Notes: generated from the letters alone by a model not told the origin. A stretch of 64,000 bases of DNA from Deltaproteobacteria bacterium (GCA_022601195.1 JAHZIX010000050.1:62001-126000), one strand, 5' to 3'. Positions 16,701 to 25,679 are shown, counted from the stretch's first letter. Made by a program: numbers and translations.

Positions 16701-18935
16701 ATGTACACCTACGATGCCCTCGATCGCCTCACCCAAGTCAGCCAGCGCTGGGGAGGTACCGGTGGTGGCCTCGCCACTACCCAGTATCTCTACGACGTCC
16801 AAGACCACCTCACCCAAGTCATCGACGCCGAGGACACTCCCACGGTCTACAAATACAGTGATCGGGACCTCCTCACCCAGGAAACTTCCATCGTCTCCGG
16901 ATCCACCGACCACAAATACAACGAGCACGGCGAGCTCATCGAGACCAAAGACGCCCGGCAGATCGTCACCACCCGCCGCCTCGACGAGCTCGACCGGGTG
17001 ACCGAGGTCAGCTACCCCACCACCAATCTCAACACCACCTACACCTACGACGATCCAGCAGTAGACTTCTCCAAAGGTCGCCTCACCCAGATTTCCCGCC
17101 ACAGCTCCGACATCGACTACGCCTACGACCGCTTCGGCCGCCTAACCCAGGATGGAGATCTCACGTTCGGATATGACGATAACGGCAATCGCGCAAATAT
17201 CGGTTATCCTGGAGGAGTCATGGCCAACTACACACATGACTTCGCCGACCGAGAACTGACTCTCGAAGTCGATCGCTCCGGCCAGCCAACTCAACCCATT
17301 GCCTCAGGGGCTAGCTATGAGCCCTCCGGCCCTCTGGCGAGCCTCACCCTCGGCAATGGCCTCACTGAAACCCGCGGCTTCAATCAGCGCTATTTCCCCA
17401 CGCACATCGACCTTGCGGGTGCCTCTACACTCCTGGACTGGACCTACGCCACCGACAATGTTGGCAACATCCTCAGCATCACCGACAACCAGACCCCCGC
17501 CAACAACCGGGGCTACGCCTACCAAGACTTTCAATACTTTCTGACCTCCGGCACTGGCCCCTGGGGCACCCGCACTTGGACCTATGACCAGATCGGCAAT
17601 CGCCTCTCCGAAGTCCGAGATGCCCTCCCCCAGGAAGACTATGTCTACCTCCAGAACGGCTCTGGCAAAAACACCGCCGTGTTAGATGAGATCCAGATCA
17701 ACGGAGTCACCCTTCGCGACTACCAATACGGCATCGCCGGTCATTTGGAGCGCGTCACCGCAGGTGCCAACGAGATCCTGTACACCTCCGACGCCGAAGG
17801 CCGACTGGCCACCATCACCCGTCAAGCCGGCGATGCTCGAACCGACTTTCTCTACGATGGCCGAAGCTTCCTCACCCTCTCCGCCGCCAACACCGCCACC
17901 GGCATCTTTGCCGATGACTTCGAAACCGGCGACATCCGCTGCTGGACCGCCTCCGTCGGCGGTGACCCCGGCCCGGGCCCTATAAAATGTGATCCGCAAC
18001 CGTTGACCCGGCCGACCTACAGCTCTGATGGTCTACTGATGGCGGTGTCGAAGGATGAGAGCCAGGCAACGGAGCTGGCAAAGACCTATCTCTATTTTGC
18101 TGGCAGACCTGTGGCGCAGCTCAGTGTGGATAGCGGGGGATCCGCGTCGTCTACCTGGTTGACCACGGATCATCTGGGTACGCCCGTAGTGGCGACGAAT
18201 GATGCCGGGGTAGAAGGTTGGAGCGGAGGCTTTGAACCGTTTGGTGGGGATTTCTCAGCCGCAAGCGACTCCGATGTGGACTTGCGCTTTCCCGGTCAGT
18301 GGGACGACTCCAGCTGGAAAGAGTCAAACTTTGGTAGCGAGCAATATTACAACGTTCATCGCTGGTACTTGACCGGCGCCGGCCGCTATGAGAAGTCAGA
18401 CCCTCTAGGACTAAGTGCAGACATCAACCTTATGAGCTATGCACGAAGTAACCCGGCTGTCTTTGTTGACAGCCTTGGTCTCGCGGTTCAGGTGTGTTGC
18501 AAGAAAATACCCTTTACGTTCGGGCGCCTACACTGCTACGTCAAGATCCTTAAGGGAGAAGGGACAGCGCCCCAAGTGTGGACCTGGGGGCTTCATCCCC
18601 CCAATCGAGACCGGACCCTTCGAGGCGCCAGGAAATCACGTCGTTGTGCTACTAGCTCCATCATTGCTAGCGTCGAGTCCAATGACTGGTTCGATCTATC
18701 CAAAGATCACCCCGACACACACTGCGGGCCAGTCCAAGAAGATCCTTGCCTTGACAAAGAGAGGTGCGTAGATCGAGAAGCGCTCGCCTATCCTCAGGTA
18801 ACGACGTACTGTCTATTTGGCCCAAATAGCAATACCTTTGCAGCAACCTTAACCAATCGGTGCGGGCTGCAACCTCCCAGCGCTGCTCGTGCCTACAAAG
18901 CCCCAGGGTGGAACGATTCACCTCCAAGACAATGA
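13785..18935 (+). CDS. Secreted RHS/YD-repeat protein with variable C-terminal domain
   Basis: About 1716 residues. A signal peptide (TIVLMGLFFLVLFSSLSPQTADA) leads a Cys-rich N-terminal domain of about 230 residues, a Gly-rich linker, and many YD repeats (for example TYTWTDDLLDRIDHPDG and YTYDFAGRL). The RHS core is RFPGQWDDSSW, GRYEKSDPLGL, SYARSNP. After DSLGL (about residue 1562) the last 150 residues form a distinct Cys-containing module ending in GPNSNTFAATLTNRCGL. In RHS proteins such tips are often released toxins, but this one is not identified. The motif FADDFETGDIRCWTAS lies near 17.9 kb. A 183-bp MITE-like element sits in frame at 16101. The ATG at 13785 is chosen over 13770 because of the Shine-Dalgarno sequence. 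The stop overlaps the ATG of a lipoprotein gene. Confidence 0.9.
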   Translation: MRQTPSQPAQKRKTIVLMGLFFLVLFSSLSPQTADAGVFCTDSTVSGTFIEWTPGPNLPDDNNLCLGLFHCEQAVNNGISYEVVPPGCDASAKTCALRLNVALEMPGLHQEFNIFAPAQFFWFQGPTPTVPCNPGCDPAPISTCGLFGGGIDEDTGQAFIQVSDLTCDTLDQPEHQLYSLSVYRCKGATGCERRLDVPSLSLTAQTLKRELGCKDPPPAGCGGDLGCKMCNSCGPGGAASPSGNGGAFSGGGKGNTGPGAELRYLAGGAGGDGWPGTAAWRTELGLYWSHDYAERIIEDAANSRAWLITKFSTFRKFSNLSGGVYQTNSPSDEYRTLSKTAGGWELESLDGTIQAFNSLGRWISTTDRFGNAKNAFYNAMGQLEIVTFPDDRSETFSYYPTGKLRTITEVGVTAMDSRTWTYTWTDDLLDRIDHPDGTALEFFYEDLNFLGYLTRVEKVGTLGGRRVESSWEYDAVGNVAYLWRGDADRLGANAIDLWEYVFDNPVSPTVTTVIDPLGNSATHTIGRDENSNKPRLEGLDGDCPSCGTGPNTTIAYDDMDHPLRATKETDANGHETVMTYDANGQVLTRTEALGEPEERTTTWVYNTTFPALVDRIIQESVEGAPNERITAMTYNSEGALTQRRIEGFESIDGLVTSFSLPTNYTPSPEGQTLAIDPPGYSTDDVTTFIYDPARGSLLAESRTDPLVGTTFFTYDDYNRRTEIMDPNGAKTETTFDDANRVLSVIQHGAPDPVASSSPSLLGATHSQPTTPGAGPGRARAQTQRRPAAAREAAEMSGQLSEAGPGRVLPAPRHPDADAGSRAAAAKRSPARASGPSNHAGPSTLTTTNEYNEFGDLFRTTQPKGNIIEYTYDFAGRLISIERKPDASTPKERTFYILDAIGNRIREDLQRWDGAAWENRSTTEFTYTNRCQLDKVLYPGGSATEYAYDCEGNLEKIWDANHPSLGQTEIPSTMYTYDALDRLTQVSQRWGGTGGGLATTQYLYDVQDHLTQVIDAEDTPTVYKYSDRDLLTQETSIVSGSTDHKYNEHGELIETKDARQIVTTRRLDELDRVTEVSYPTTNLNTTYTYDDPAVDFSKGRLTQISRHSSDIDYAYDRFGRLTQDGDLTFGYDDNGNRANIGYPGGVMANYTHDFADRELTLEVDRSGQPTQPIASGASYEPSGPLASLTLGNGLTETRGFNQRYFPTHIDLAGASTLLDWTYATDNVGNILSITDNQTPANNRGYAYQDFQYFLTSGTGPWGTRTWTYDQIGNRLSEVRDALPQEDYVYLQNGSGKNTAVLDEIQINGVTLRDYQYGIAGHLERVTAGANEILYTSDAEGRLATITRQAGDARTDFLYDGRSFLTLSAANTATGIFADDFETGDIRCWTASVGGDPGPGPIKCDPQPLTRPTYSSDGLLMAVSKDESQATELAKTYLYFAGRPVAQLSVDSGGSASSTWLTTDHLGTPVVATNDAGVEGWSGGFEPFGGDFSAASDSDVDLRFPGQWDDSSWKESNFGSEQYYNVHRWYLTGAGRYEKSDPLGLSADINLMSYARSNPAVFVDSLGLAVQVCCKKIPFTFGRLHCYVKILKGEGTAPQVWTWGLHPPNRDRTLRGARKSRRCATSSIIASVESNDWFDLSKDHPDTHCGPVQEDPCLDKERCVDREALAYPQVTTYCLFGPNSNTFAATLTNRCGLQPPSAARAYKAPGWNDSPPRQ
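16101..16283. mobile_element. MITE-like palindromic insertion inside the RHS gene
   Basis: The ends GCTGGCCCGGGC (16101-16112) and GCCCGGGCCAGC (16272-16283) are perfect 12-bp inverted repeats. They extend to about 17 bp with one mismatch. The 183 bp between them (61 codons, in frame) encode an Arg/Ala/Pro-rich, extremely GC-rich segment that is foreign to the surrounding YD repeats. No transposase is inside. No clear target duplication was recognised. The unusual composition extends somewhat beyond both ends (about 16030-16310). Confidence 0.55.
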
Positions 18936-19291
18936 GACTAATTACCATCGGACTAGTGTTTCTCGTTGCAGCTGGATGCTCTTCGGCCGGCAAACGTCTT
19001 GAGTTCGAGTCAAGCCTGAGCTGCGGTCTAGACACCGACGAAGTGGAGACTCTTGCGGAGAAGTCTGGGGCGAAGACCTTCGGGTGCTTTCGCCCAGGAA
19101 ACGGACCCTTGGTGTGTAGCGCCGGCTGGGGCCGCGTCGGTTACGAATGCGAGTTTGATTCGAAGGGAACCCTTCGGGGGTACTGGGTAACCAGGCTGAG
19201 ACCCCTGACCTACGTAGAACTGCTCAAGTCCGAGAACCTCTGCAAGACCGGACCTCTGGAGTTGCAGTTGAAATTAGATGTGGCCAACTGA
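18932..19291 (+). CDS. Lipoprotein, candidate immunity protein for the RHS tip
   Basis: 119 residues with a lipoprotein signal (MRLITIGLVFLVAAGC, lipobox AAGC). A small domain follows with four further cysteines (LSCGLD, FGCFRPG, VCSAGW, YECEFD). The ATG overlaps the RHS stop codon (ATGA), so translation is coupled. By position it is the best candidate for a periplasmic or outer-membrane immunity or partner protein of the RHS C-terminus, which is inference only. No family recognised. Start chosen over an upstream in-frame codon at 18860 because of the lipobox. Confidence 0.7.
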   Translation: MRLITIGLVFLVAAGCSSAGKRLEFESSLSCGLDTDEVETLAEKSGAKTFGCFRPGNGPLVCSAGWGRVGYECEFDSKGTLRGYWVTRLRPLTYVELLKSENLCKTGPLELQLKLDVAN

Positions 19292-19621
19292 CCTGCCAAG
19301 GTAGTGGTTGGTCATTGCTAGCCTGGGTCATCTCAAAAGGCTGACGCAGCGGTCTGTCAACCTAAGGATTGCATAGCGAATCTACAACAATAGTGACAGT
19401 TCTGCCGCGTCCCTAGGAAGTACGAGCCAGATCGATGGCTACTACCGATCGGCGGAATTCTGGCCCCTGACGGGCGAATGCGAACCTCAAAGTCGGAAGT
19501 CGGTCTCCTAGGGAGAGCAGAGAGTAATTGAGATAGTGACTCAAAGTTCATATGGCAGGAAACGAGACACACCGCAAAGATCACCCTTCTCCGACGGTTC
19601 CTTCCGAAAGCGAAAAACCTC
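19292..19621. other. Intergenic region, no gene seen
   Basis: 330 bp between two lipoprotein genes. The open frames here lack family or composition support. Confidence 0.4.
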
Positions 19622-19927
19622 ATGAGACTCCACCTACTGACGGTACTTCTTATCGCTGGTTGCATAGCAGGTTGCTCAACCTCTCTGGAGGGGTCGAAAT
19701 GCTCAAAGCCTCAGCTCTCTCGGGCGGAAATCATTAGAATCGTCGACGAGGAGTTCCCAGAACTGAAGACGGAGTCTACTCAAGACCGGAGGAGCAAGAT
19801 CACTATTAAACGAGATGGCTGCGACTATCTTTACAGAGAGGTCGGGCTTCCGAAAAGACCAGGAGATCACCTATTTGTACGTATCTCGCCCCTGGGGGAG
19901 GTACTTTACTCTCTACCAGGCGCCTGA
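19622..19927 (+). CDS. Small lipoprotein
   Basis: 101 residues. The signal MRLHLLTVLLIAGCIAGC ends in lipobox IAGC. The mature part is small and charged, with LSRAEIIRIVDEEFPEL and KITIKRDGCDYLYREVG. Unknown family. It follows the RHS/lipoprotein pair on the same strand and could be an additional immunity gene, as orphan immunity genes often accumulate behind RHS tips (inference). The ribosome-binding site is weak. Confidence 0.6.
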   Translation: MRLHLLTVLLIAGCIAGCSTSLEGSKCSKPQLSRAEIIRIVDEEFPELKTESTQDRRSKITIKRDGCDYLYREVGLPKRPGDHLFVRISPLGEVLYSLPGA

Positions 19928-20020
19928 GTTTTCAACTTTGGTCGTTTCCAAGAGCGGCTGAAATTCCCAGGGAATCAATGATTCTACTCCCCTTGCAGCC
20001 AATGATCGACGGCAGGACCA

Positions 20021-20415
20021 ATGAGCCGAAACAAACCTCAACTCCTTGCCCTGATATTCGCTGCGACCTTAGGTAGCTTAACAAGCGCTGGAGCCTGTTC
20101 ATTTGCGACAAGAGCGCCTTATATAGAGTCAGGGAGCCGCTTTGAAGTGGACAGATTTTAAGACCTGGAAAAGGACTCTCACGGGCAGAGCTCACCACCA
20201 TATTCGGATCCCCGCAGCATGAATGTTCTGTTGACGGAGTCCAAACTCTCACCTACTTCTTCACGGAGCGGAAGGACGAAATCACCTATTTCCTTGGCCT
20301 CTTCCCCTCTAGAGATCCCCTTTATATTTTGACCTGGGAAGGTGTCGCTACTTTCAGGAATGAGCATCTCGAGGAATCGTCAGTCTCAGGGTATGACGGG
20401 CAGCAGGGAGAATAG
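20021..20415 (+). pseudogene. Frameshifted small lipoprotein gene
   Basis: The ATG at 20021 opens a secretion-signal frame (LLALIFAATLGSLTSAGAC) that stops at TAA (20158-20160). A second frame, offset by the loss of one base, continues without interruption to TAG at 20413 and encodes PGKGLSRAELTTIFGSPQ and TYFFTERKDEITYFLGLF. The two together would make a protein of about 130 residues like the neighbouring lipoproteins; LSRAE is shared with the gene at 19622. It is either a pseudogene or a sequencing error. Confidence 0.55.
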
Positions 20416-20504
20416 GACTATTCTTCGACAGAGGACTGATCGTTGATCGGTGGGAATTGAGATCCGAATGTTCGGCACCCGAATCTCCGAACAAATGCGC
20501 CTCC

Positions 20505-21146
20505 TCATGGGGCCGGATCCCGGAGACTTGCCAGCGGAATAACTTCAGAACTGGAAGCCTCTTCGAGATCACCGTCTACCTTGCCATTGGGAAAGGAGTA
20601 GAGTTCACCTTCCACCCCTCTTGCTAGATAGAAATCCCCAGCGCGGACCTCGATGGCTCCTTCACGGGTGTGAATCCTGACCACCGCATCCGAATCTCCC
20701 GTGATCTCTACCAGTGGGATCATCTCGATGACGACTTTCTTGCGGAACAGACCCTTCTCAAGATTCTCGTAGGTCTTCTCGAAAATCTCCCGATTGACCG
20801 GCCAACGCCGCTTGGGATTGCCAACCTCGGAGACGATGTAGTCGCCTGCCATCACTGCGAGGACTCCTCCCCACGGAGTTCGAATCTCAGAGACCTGAGG
20901 CTCGTTTGGGGTCGGGAGAAATGGCTCTGCCCGCCGAGCTACCTTGCTGCGATATTTCACGAACTCGAGTGCCGCAACTTCGGCATCACCCTCCCGCAGC
21001 TCCATTGCAGGTGGTGTCTTGAGAGGAATCCCATTCCCTATCTCTGATTGTTCATTCGACTGCCGCAAAGTCTTCTTCCTCTCACCAACAGTGCACGACT
21101 CTACAGCAACTGAAAAGGAGATCGCACTCAACAGTTCCCCCATCAA
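20505..21146 (-). CDS. PGDYG-like domain protein
   Basis: 213 residues. After an N-terminal stretch of about 50 residues without features there are two related beta-rich units: GGVLAVMAGDYIVSEVGN with WPVNREIFEKTYE, and GAIEVRAGDFYLARGVEG with YSFPNG. The GDYIV...WPV..EIFEKTYE pattern resembles the PGDYG domain, a small domain of unknown function in bacteria and phages. The start is uncertain; a Met at about residue 48 (MELREGDAEVAAL) is an alternative. No operon partner. Confidence 0.65.
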   Translation of the reverse strand: MMGELLSAISFSVAVESCTVGERKKTLRQSNEQSEIGNGIPLKTPPAMELREGDAEVAALEFVKYRSKVARRAEPFLPTPNEPQVSEIRTPWGGVLAVMAGDYIVSEVGNPKRRWPVNREIFEKTYENLEKGLFRKKVVIEMIPLVEITGDSDAVVRIHTREGAIEVRAGDFYLARGVEGELYSFPNGKVDGDLEEASSSEVIPLASLRDPAP

Positions 21147-21598
21147 ACCGGTCTGCCTCAGGCTGAGCCAGAACCAGAGGTCTGGCTGCTCGGAACTTCC
21201 GCCATCATCAATGAGTCGCAGTGAACACCCGAAGATCTGTCACCCGCAGGTTCGCATCACGGTGGACGTCGTCTCGAATCCCTCGGCGTCGCAATCCCAC
21301 CCTCAAATTCTGGGACATTCCGCTTCCCTTAGTTGTCAAAGACCGATTAGGTAGCCTCGAAGCTCCTCAGAGCCGTGAACACCACTGCCTCGTTTCTGGA
21401 TCCTCTATACCTGTTAGTTGGTTTTCCAGCGGATTTATTGAGCCTTGCGGGGAAATACTTTCCAAAAAGACCTTCCAGGCGCGGCGCGCGCGCTGCCTAC
21501 AAAGGATCTCGGCCCTCCCTTCTCCACAGAAATCATAGACCTGGTAAAATAATCAATAAAGCCACAAAACCCGTCCCTAAACAGCCAAAGGAGCCCCC
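21147..21598. other. Intergenic region, leader of the CdtB-like gene
   Basis: No gene recognised. The last 35 bp resemble 12427-12460. No strong ribosome-binding site precedes the ATG at 21599 apart from GGAG at about 21590. Confidence 0.4.
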
Positions 21599-22276
21599 AT
21601 GACCCGAGTCATCACCTGGAATATGGAAGGCGGAACTCACGACCATCAGAGTAAATGGCACACCGGTGTTCTCGGATTGTTCAACTAAGCAAAGGCAGAT
21701 GTGCTTTGCCTTCAGGAGGCCGGGCCTTTGCCTCCCATCGCCGTTCCCGCTCCTCCGCCCCCCATCCCGCCTTGGTTGGCGGCTCCTCCGGCCGGGTTCG
21801 TTTGGAGTTTTTCCACCTGGAAGCCAGGCAAGACGACCTACAACATTTTCTGGGCACAGACCGATCCTGCTGGAAATCGAGTTAATCTGGCCATTGTCTC
21901 GGAAGCTGTGCCGGCGGGATTGTGGTACGTTGCGCCGGGTTTGCCCGCCGGTCGCCCTGCCATCGGAGTGGCGGAGGCTGGCACCAACATCTTCTCCATC
22001 CATGCCTTGAGCGGTGGAGGCGGTGACGCCCCGGGCCTGGTAACCAACATCGCGGCAGCCATTGGCGCTGGCCCTTGGGATGCTGCCGGGGACTACAACC
22101 GGGAGCCCCCTTCTTGGGTGCCTCCGGCAGGCAACCTCTGTCCTCCCGACAAGCCGACTCGTTGGAAGTCGAAAAAGAAGTTGGACTACATGGTTAGAAG
22201 TGGCGCAGCCTTCACCTGTATTGTGATCGATAGCTTGGTTTTGAGCGACCACTTCCCGGTGGTCTTCGATATTTGA
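21599..22276 (+). pseudogene. CdtB-like endonuclease/exonuclease/phosphatase-family gene with an in-frame stop
   Basis: The frame begins MTRVITWNMEGG. It is interrupted after 29 codons by TAA (21686-21688) and continues in the same frame to 22276. The DNase I-fold signatures sit on both sides: ITWNMEGG, then VLCLQEAG (catalytic Glu), NRVNLAIVS, FSIHAL (His), GDYNREP (Asp-x-Asn), KKLDYMV and SDHFPVVFDI (terminal Asp-His). Order and spacing match cytolethal-distending-toxin subunit B-like proteins, which nick DNA or hydrolyse phosphoinositides. No signal peptide. No CdtA or CdtC is nearby. Because the stop is TAA, selenocysteine recoding is excluded. It is probably a recent pseudogene, or an internal start truncates it. 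Confidence 0.7.
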
Positions 22277-22316
22277 CCTAGCTCTCCTCGAATCCCCCCA
22301 TGGAGAACCTGGAACG

Positions 22317-22976
22317 ATGAACCCATCCCTCTTCCGCCTTCGCCTTGTCCGCCAGTATTGGTCCTCCGGCTCGACGGACCCGAGGGCTGACCGGGAAGAC
22401 GCCACGAGCCACGGCAAGGTCGAGCTGTTGGTCCATGGCGAGGACCTGTCCGGATGTGACGACCCGGACACCGACTATGGAATCAACCAAAGCTCGGTGC
22501 GGCTCCTCCAGACTCTTTTTGGAGACCACAGCCCTACCCTGTACCGACCGAGCTCCCCGCATCGTTCCTTCGATCCGGTCTTTTACCACGGCTGTACTCT
22601 CTTCGGCACCTGTCCCAATTGCGTTCTGGACTACCGCGTCCGGCACCGGCCGGAAGGCCTGGTTTGCCTAGATAGCTTCCACGTTTCCGGCGGCCTTTCG
22701 CCAGCTGATCCCGATAGATTTGCCGACCGCTCGGTAGAGGTGCCTCTGCTCCAATACGCCAATGAGGTCATCCCCTTTGCGGAACAGGCTCTCTCCTTCC
22801 TACCGGTTTCCCGAGGTGCCGACTTCGAACGAGAGATGTTCGACAGCTTACGGAAAGAACACGACTTCCTCTTGTCGATGGCTCGGAAGCTAGCAGCAGG
22901 TGCCTCCCTCTCGGTGGCGGATAGGGCCAGAGGCACCGCCTTTGAGGTGGAGACCTGCCAGCTCCCTTCGGAGTAG
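22317..22976 (+). CDS. Hypothetical protein downstream of the CdtB-like gene
   Basis: 219 residues, soluble, no family recognised. Features include HGKVELLVHGEDLSG, a central region with a Cys cluster (YHGCTLFGTCPNC), and a C-terminal helical charged part (FEREMFDSLRKEHDFLLSMA). It follows the nuclease frame by 40 bp on the same strand, so they may once have been co-transcribed; a partner role is speculation. GGAG lies 12 bases before the ATG. Confidence 0.6.
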   Translation: MNPSLFRLRLVRQYWSSGSTDPRADREDATSHGKVELLVHGEDLSGCDDPDTDYGINQSSVRLLQTLFGDHSPTLYRPSSPHRSFDPVFYHGCTLFGTCPNCVLDYRVRHRPEGLVCLDSFHVSGGLSPADPDRFADRSVEVPLLQYANEVIPFAEQALSFLPVSRGADFEREMFDSLRKEHDFLLSMARKLAAGASLSVADRARGTAFEVETCQLPSE

Positions 22977-23261
22977 AGATCCGCGCGACCCGGAACTCCC
23001 TCGCCTAAGAAGACTGCGCCCCTCCCCCAAGAAGACCGTCCTCAGGGTTACCCAGCATGGAAGATGGGAAGGGTGCTCTCTAGAGATTCTGCCAAAACCC
23101 ATCAACTTCCGGCCAAATTGCAACTTCTCTCCCCTATTTCACGTTAGGTTACTTAAGTCCAAATGCAGCGGTGGCTCCCAGCGACTCTGGTCAAGAAGAC
23201 ACCATCGGCCTTGGAGCGCTGCTCGTGGATCACCAAAAACAGCTGAGAAAGGGAAGTCATC

Positions 23262-25679
23262 ATGGGGGATTGGACGAAAGACTTTCAGCAGGCGCTCCGC
23301 TCTCTGGTTCGGACACCAGGATTTCTGATCCTGGCAGTGCTTTCCCTAGGCCTCGCCATCGGGGCCAACGCTGGCATCTTCAGCGTCGTCGACACGGTGC
23401 TCCTCGACCCGCTCCCCTTTGAGAACACTGACCGCTTGGTCCACATAGCCGGTTCCGCTCCCGGCACAGATATGCCCGCACAGTTTCCCTTGGCGATCGA
23501 GTTCCTGCTGCAATTCCGTGAGAAATCCCAGCTGCTGGAAAATATTTCGACCTTCAATTCCTTCACCAGCACCTTGCGAGCCGGCGACCGCATCGAACGG
23601 GTGCGAATGTCAGCCCCCACTGCCTCCCTCTTCGGCACCCTCGGCGCCAAGCCCGTTCTAGGCCGGCTGCCGGTTGCTGAGGACGAAGGGCAAGTGGCGG
23701 TGATCAGCCATACGTTGTGGAAGACCTGGTTCGGGTCCGACCCGGAGGTCCTCGGCCAAAGTTACTCGGTGGCCGGCGAGGATCGCACCATCATCGGGGT
23801 CATGGGTGCCGACTTTTGGTTTCCCAACGATGAAACTCTTCTGTGGTTCCCCAACGTGGTGCGGAGCGAGGAGCTCCGGACGGGGCGATTCGGCCAACCT
23901 TTCGTGGGCCTTCTGGCACCGGGTGTCAAACCCGAGCAGCTCGCCGCCGAGCTCCAGGGCTTGGCTCAGCAGTTGCCGGAACGGTTCGGTGGCTCCGCCA
24001 ATTACGCTCGCATCATCGAACAGTTCCGCCCGGTGATCCAACCCCTCGAAGAACGGCTCCTGGGCTCCGTTGCCGGCCCCTTGTGGGTCCTTCTAGGGGC
24101 CATGGCCATCGTTCTCATCATCGCCTGTGCCAACGTCGCCAACCTCTTCATGGTTCGAGCTGAACGGCGCCATGGAGAGCTGGCCGTTCGTCGGGCCCTC
24201 GGCGCCCCTCGGGGACGCCTGATCTTCTCGCAACTGGCTGAGGCCGGGGTGGTCGCTGGCCTCTCCGGAGGCCTGGCGGTGGCTCTCGCCTCCGTGGGCA
24301 TTCCCCTGCTGTTGAGCGCTGCTCCGGGCAACGTCCCTCGCTTGGGAAATGTTGCCGTCCAGCCTGCCACCCTGTGGTTCACTTTTGGAATCTGTGTGGT
24401 TTCTGCTTTTCTTTGTGGCTTGGTGCCCGCCATTCGCTCCTCGGCTCCTAGGCTGGCCCGGCTGCGGGAAGGCGGACGGGGATCGAGTCGGCGTTCCCAC
24501 CTGGGCCGCAACGCTCTTGTGGTCGGCCAGACGGCCCTGGCCTTGGTGCTGTTGGTCGGCTCAGCCCTGCTGCTGCGAAGCTTCGACCGGCTCCGCCAAG
24601 TTGACCCGGGATACGACACCAAAGACATCTTCACTTTTCAGATCGCTCCGGAAGGGGCGGACCTCACGGATGCCCCCTCCTATGCTCGATTCCATTGGAA
24701 CTTCATGGAACGGCTAGCAGCGCTGCCCGGGGTGGAGCGGGTCGGAATCATCAAGAATGTGCCCCTCAACGAAAGCGTCCGAAGCCAGAGATTTCGGACC
24801 CAAGCGACAGTCCAGGAAGAGGACGCAGGAACCCTGTTGAGCTTCACCTTTTCCGCCGGCGACTACTTCCAGACCATGGGCATCGAAGTTCAAAAGGGTA
24901 GGACCTTCGTCAAGGAAGACCATATCTCCCAATTGGGCAATGTCGTGATCAGCCGCTCGGCGGCCAATCTCCTGTGGCCCGATGGAGACCCCATCGGACA
25001 GAGCCTCCAGATAGAAGGTGCTGAAACTTGGGAAAAAGTGGTGGGTGTGGTCGACGACGTTCTCCAAGATGACTTCCGCCAAGCCCCCGAGCCGACGGTT
25101 TACTTTCCCCTGGTGGGCAATCCGGAGGATCGTTGGGTTCTCTCCTCGCCGGCCTACGTCGTCAAGACTCCCCGGGCAGATCGGATCGCCTCCGACATTC
25201 GCTCCCTGGTGCGTCAGGTCGCTCCCACCGCCCCCATGTACCGCATGTACACCATGGAGGACCTGGCGGCGGGGTCCATGGAGCAGCTCTCTTTCACCAT
25301 GCTGACGTTAGGGATCGCCTCGGTGCTAGCGCTCATTCTGGGTGTCATCGGCCTCTACGGGGTTCTCTCCTTCGCGGTCGCTGAACGCACTCGCGAGATC
25401 GGCGTGAGGATGGCCTTGGGTGCAGCAGCGTCTCGGGTGAGACTCATGGTGGTCGGCCAAGGCGCCAAGGTTCTGGCAGTGGGCATCGCCATCGGTACTA
25501 TTTTCGCTCTGCTGGCGACGCGTACCTTGGGCAGCCTGCTCTTTGGGGTCGATGCCTTTGACTTCGGCACATATCTGGCCGTCGCCTTGATCATGGTGCT
25601 GGTGGGCCTCGCGGCTTGCTACCTACCGGCCAGGCGAGCCTCGAAGGTCGACCCCATGGTCTCCTTGCGGGCTGAATAG
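23262..25679 (+). CDS. ADOP-type ABC transporter permease
   Basis: 805 residues of the acidobacterial duplicated orphan permease type, MacB/FtsX-like. It starts with a short cytoplasmic segment (WTKDFQQALRSLVRTPGF) and TM1 with SLGLAIGANAGIFSVVD. A periplasmic MacB-like domain follows to about residue 270. A first FtsX bundle carries ANLFMVRAERRHGELAVRRALGA. A second periplasmic domain follows, then a C-terminal FtsX bundle with ERTREIGVRMALGA, ending YLPARRASKVDPMVSLR. These proteins lack their own ATPase in the operon, and no ATP-binding gene is adjacent here. Likely exports a lipid, peptide or drug, or signals to the envelope. Confidence 0.93.
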   Translation: MGDWTKDFQQALRSLVRTPGFLILAVLSLGLAIGANAGIFSVVDTVLLDPLPFENTDRLVHIAGSAPGTDMPAQFPLAIEFLLQFREKSQLLENISTFNSFTSTLRAGDRIERVRMSAPTASLFGTLGAKPVLGRLPVAEDEGQVAVISHTLWKTWFGSDPEVLGQSYSVAGEDRTIIGVMGADFWFPNDETLLWFPNVVRSEELRTGRFGQPFVGLLAPGVKPEQLAAELQGLAQQLPERFGGSANYARIIEQFRPVIQPLEERLLGSVAGPLWVLLGAMAIVLIIACANVANLFMVRAERRHGELAVRRALGAPRGRLIFSQLAEAGVVAGLSGGLAVALASVGIPLLLSAAPGNVPRLGNVAVQPATLWFTFGICVVSAFLCGLVPAIRSSAPRLARLREGGRGSSRRSHLGRNALVVGQTALALVLLVGSALLLRSFDRLRQVDPGYDTKDIFTFQIAPEGADLTDAPSYARFHWNFMERLAALPGVERVGIIKNVPLNESVRSQRFRTQATVQEEDAGTLLSFTFSAGDYFQTMGIEVQKGRTFVKEDHISQLGNVVISRSAANLLWPDGDPIGQSLQIEGAETWEKVVGVVDDVLQDDFRQAPEPTVYFPLVGNPEDRWVLSSPAYVVKTPRADRIASDIRSLVRQVAPTAPMYRMYTMEDLAAGSMEQLSFTMLTLGIASVLALILGVIGLYGVLSFAVAERTREIGVRMALGAAASRVRLMVVGQGAKVLAVGIAIGTIFALLATRTLGSLLFGVDAFDFGTYLAVALIMVLVGLAACYLPARRASKVDPMVSLRAE

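Noticed and set aside
13785..18935. RHS protein as a type VI secretion effector
   Set aside because: It has a signal peptide and no PAAR domain, and no type VI genes are nearby.
21686..21688. Stop-codon recoding in the CdtB-like gene
   Set aside because: The stop is TAA, not TGA or TAG, and no recoding element is visible.
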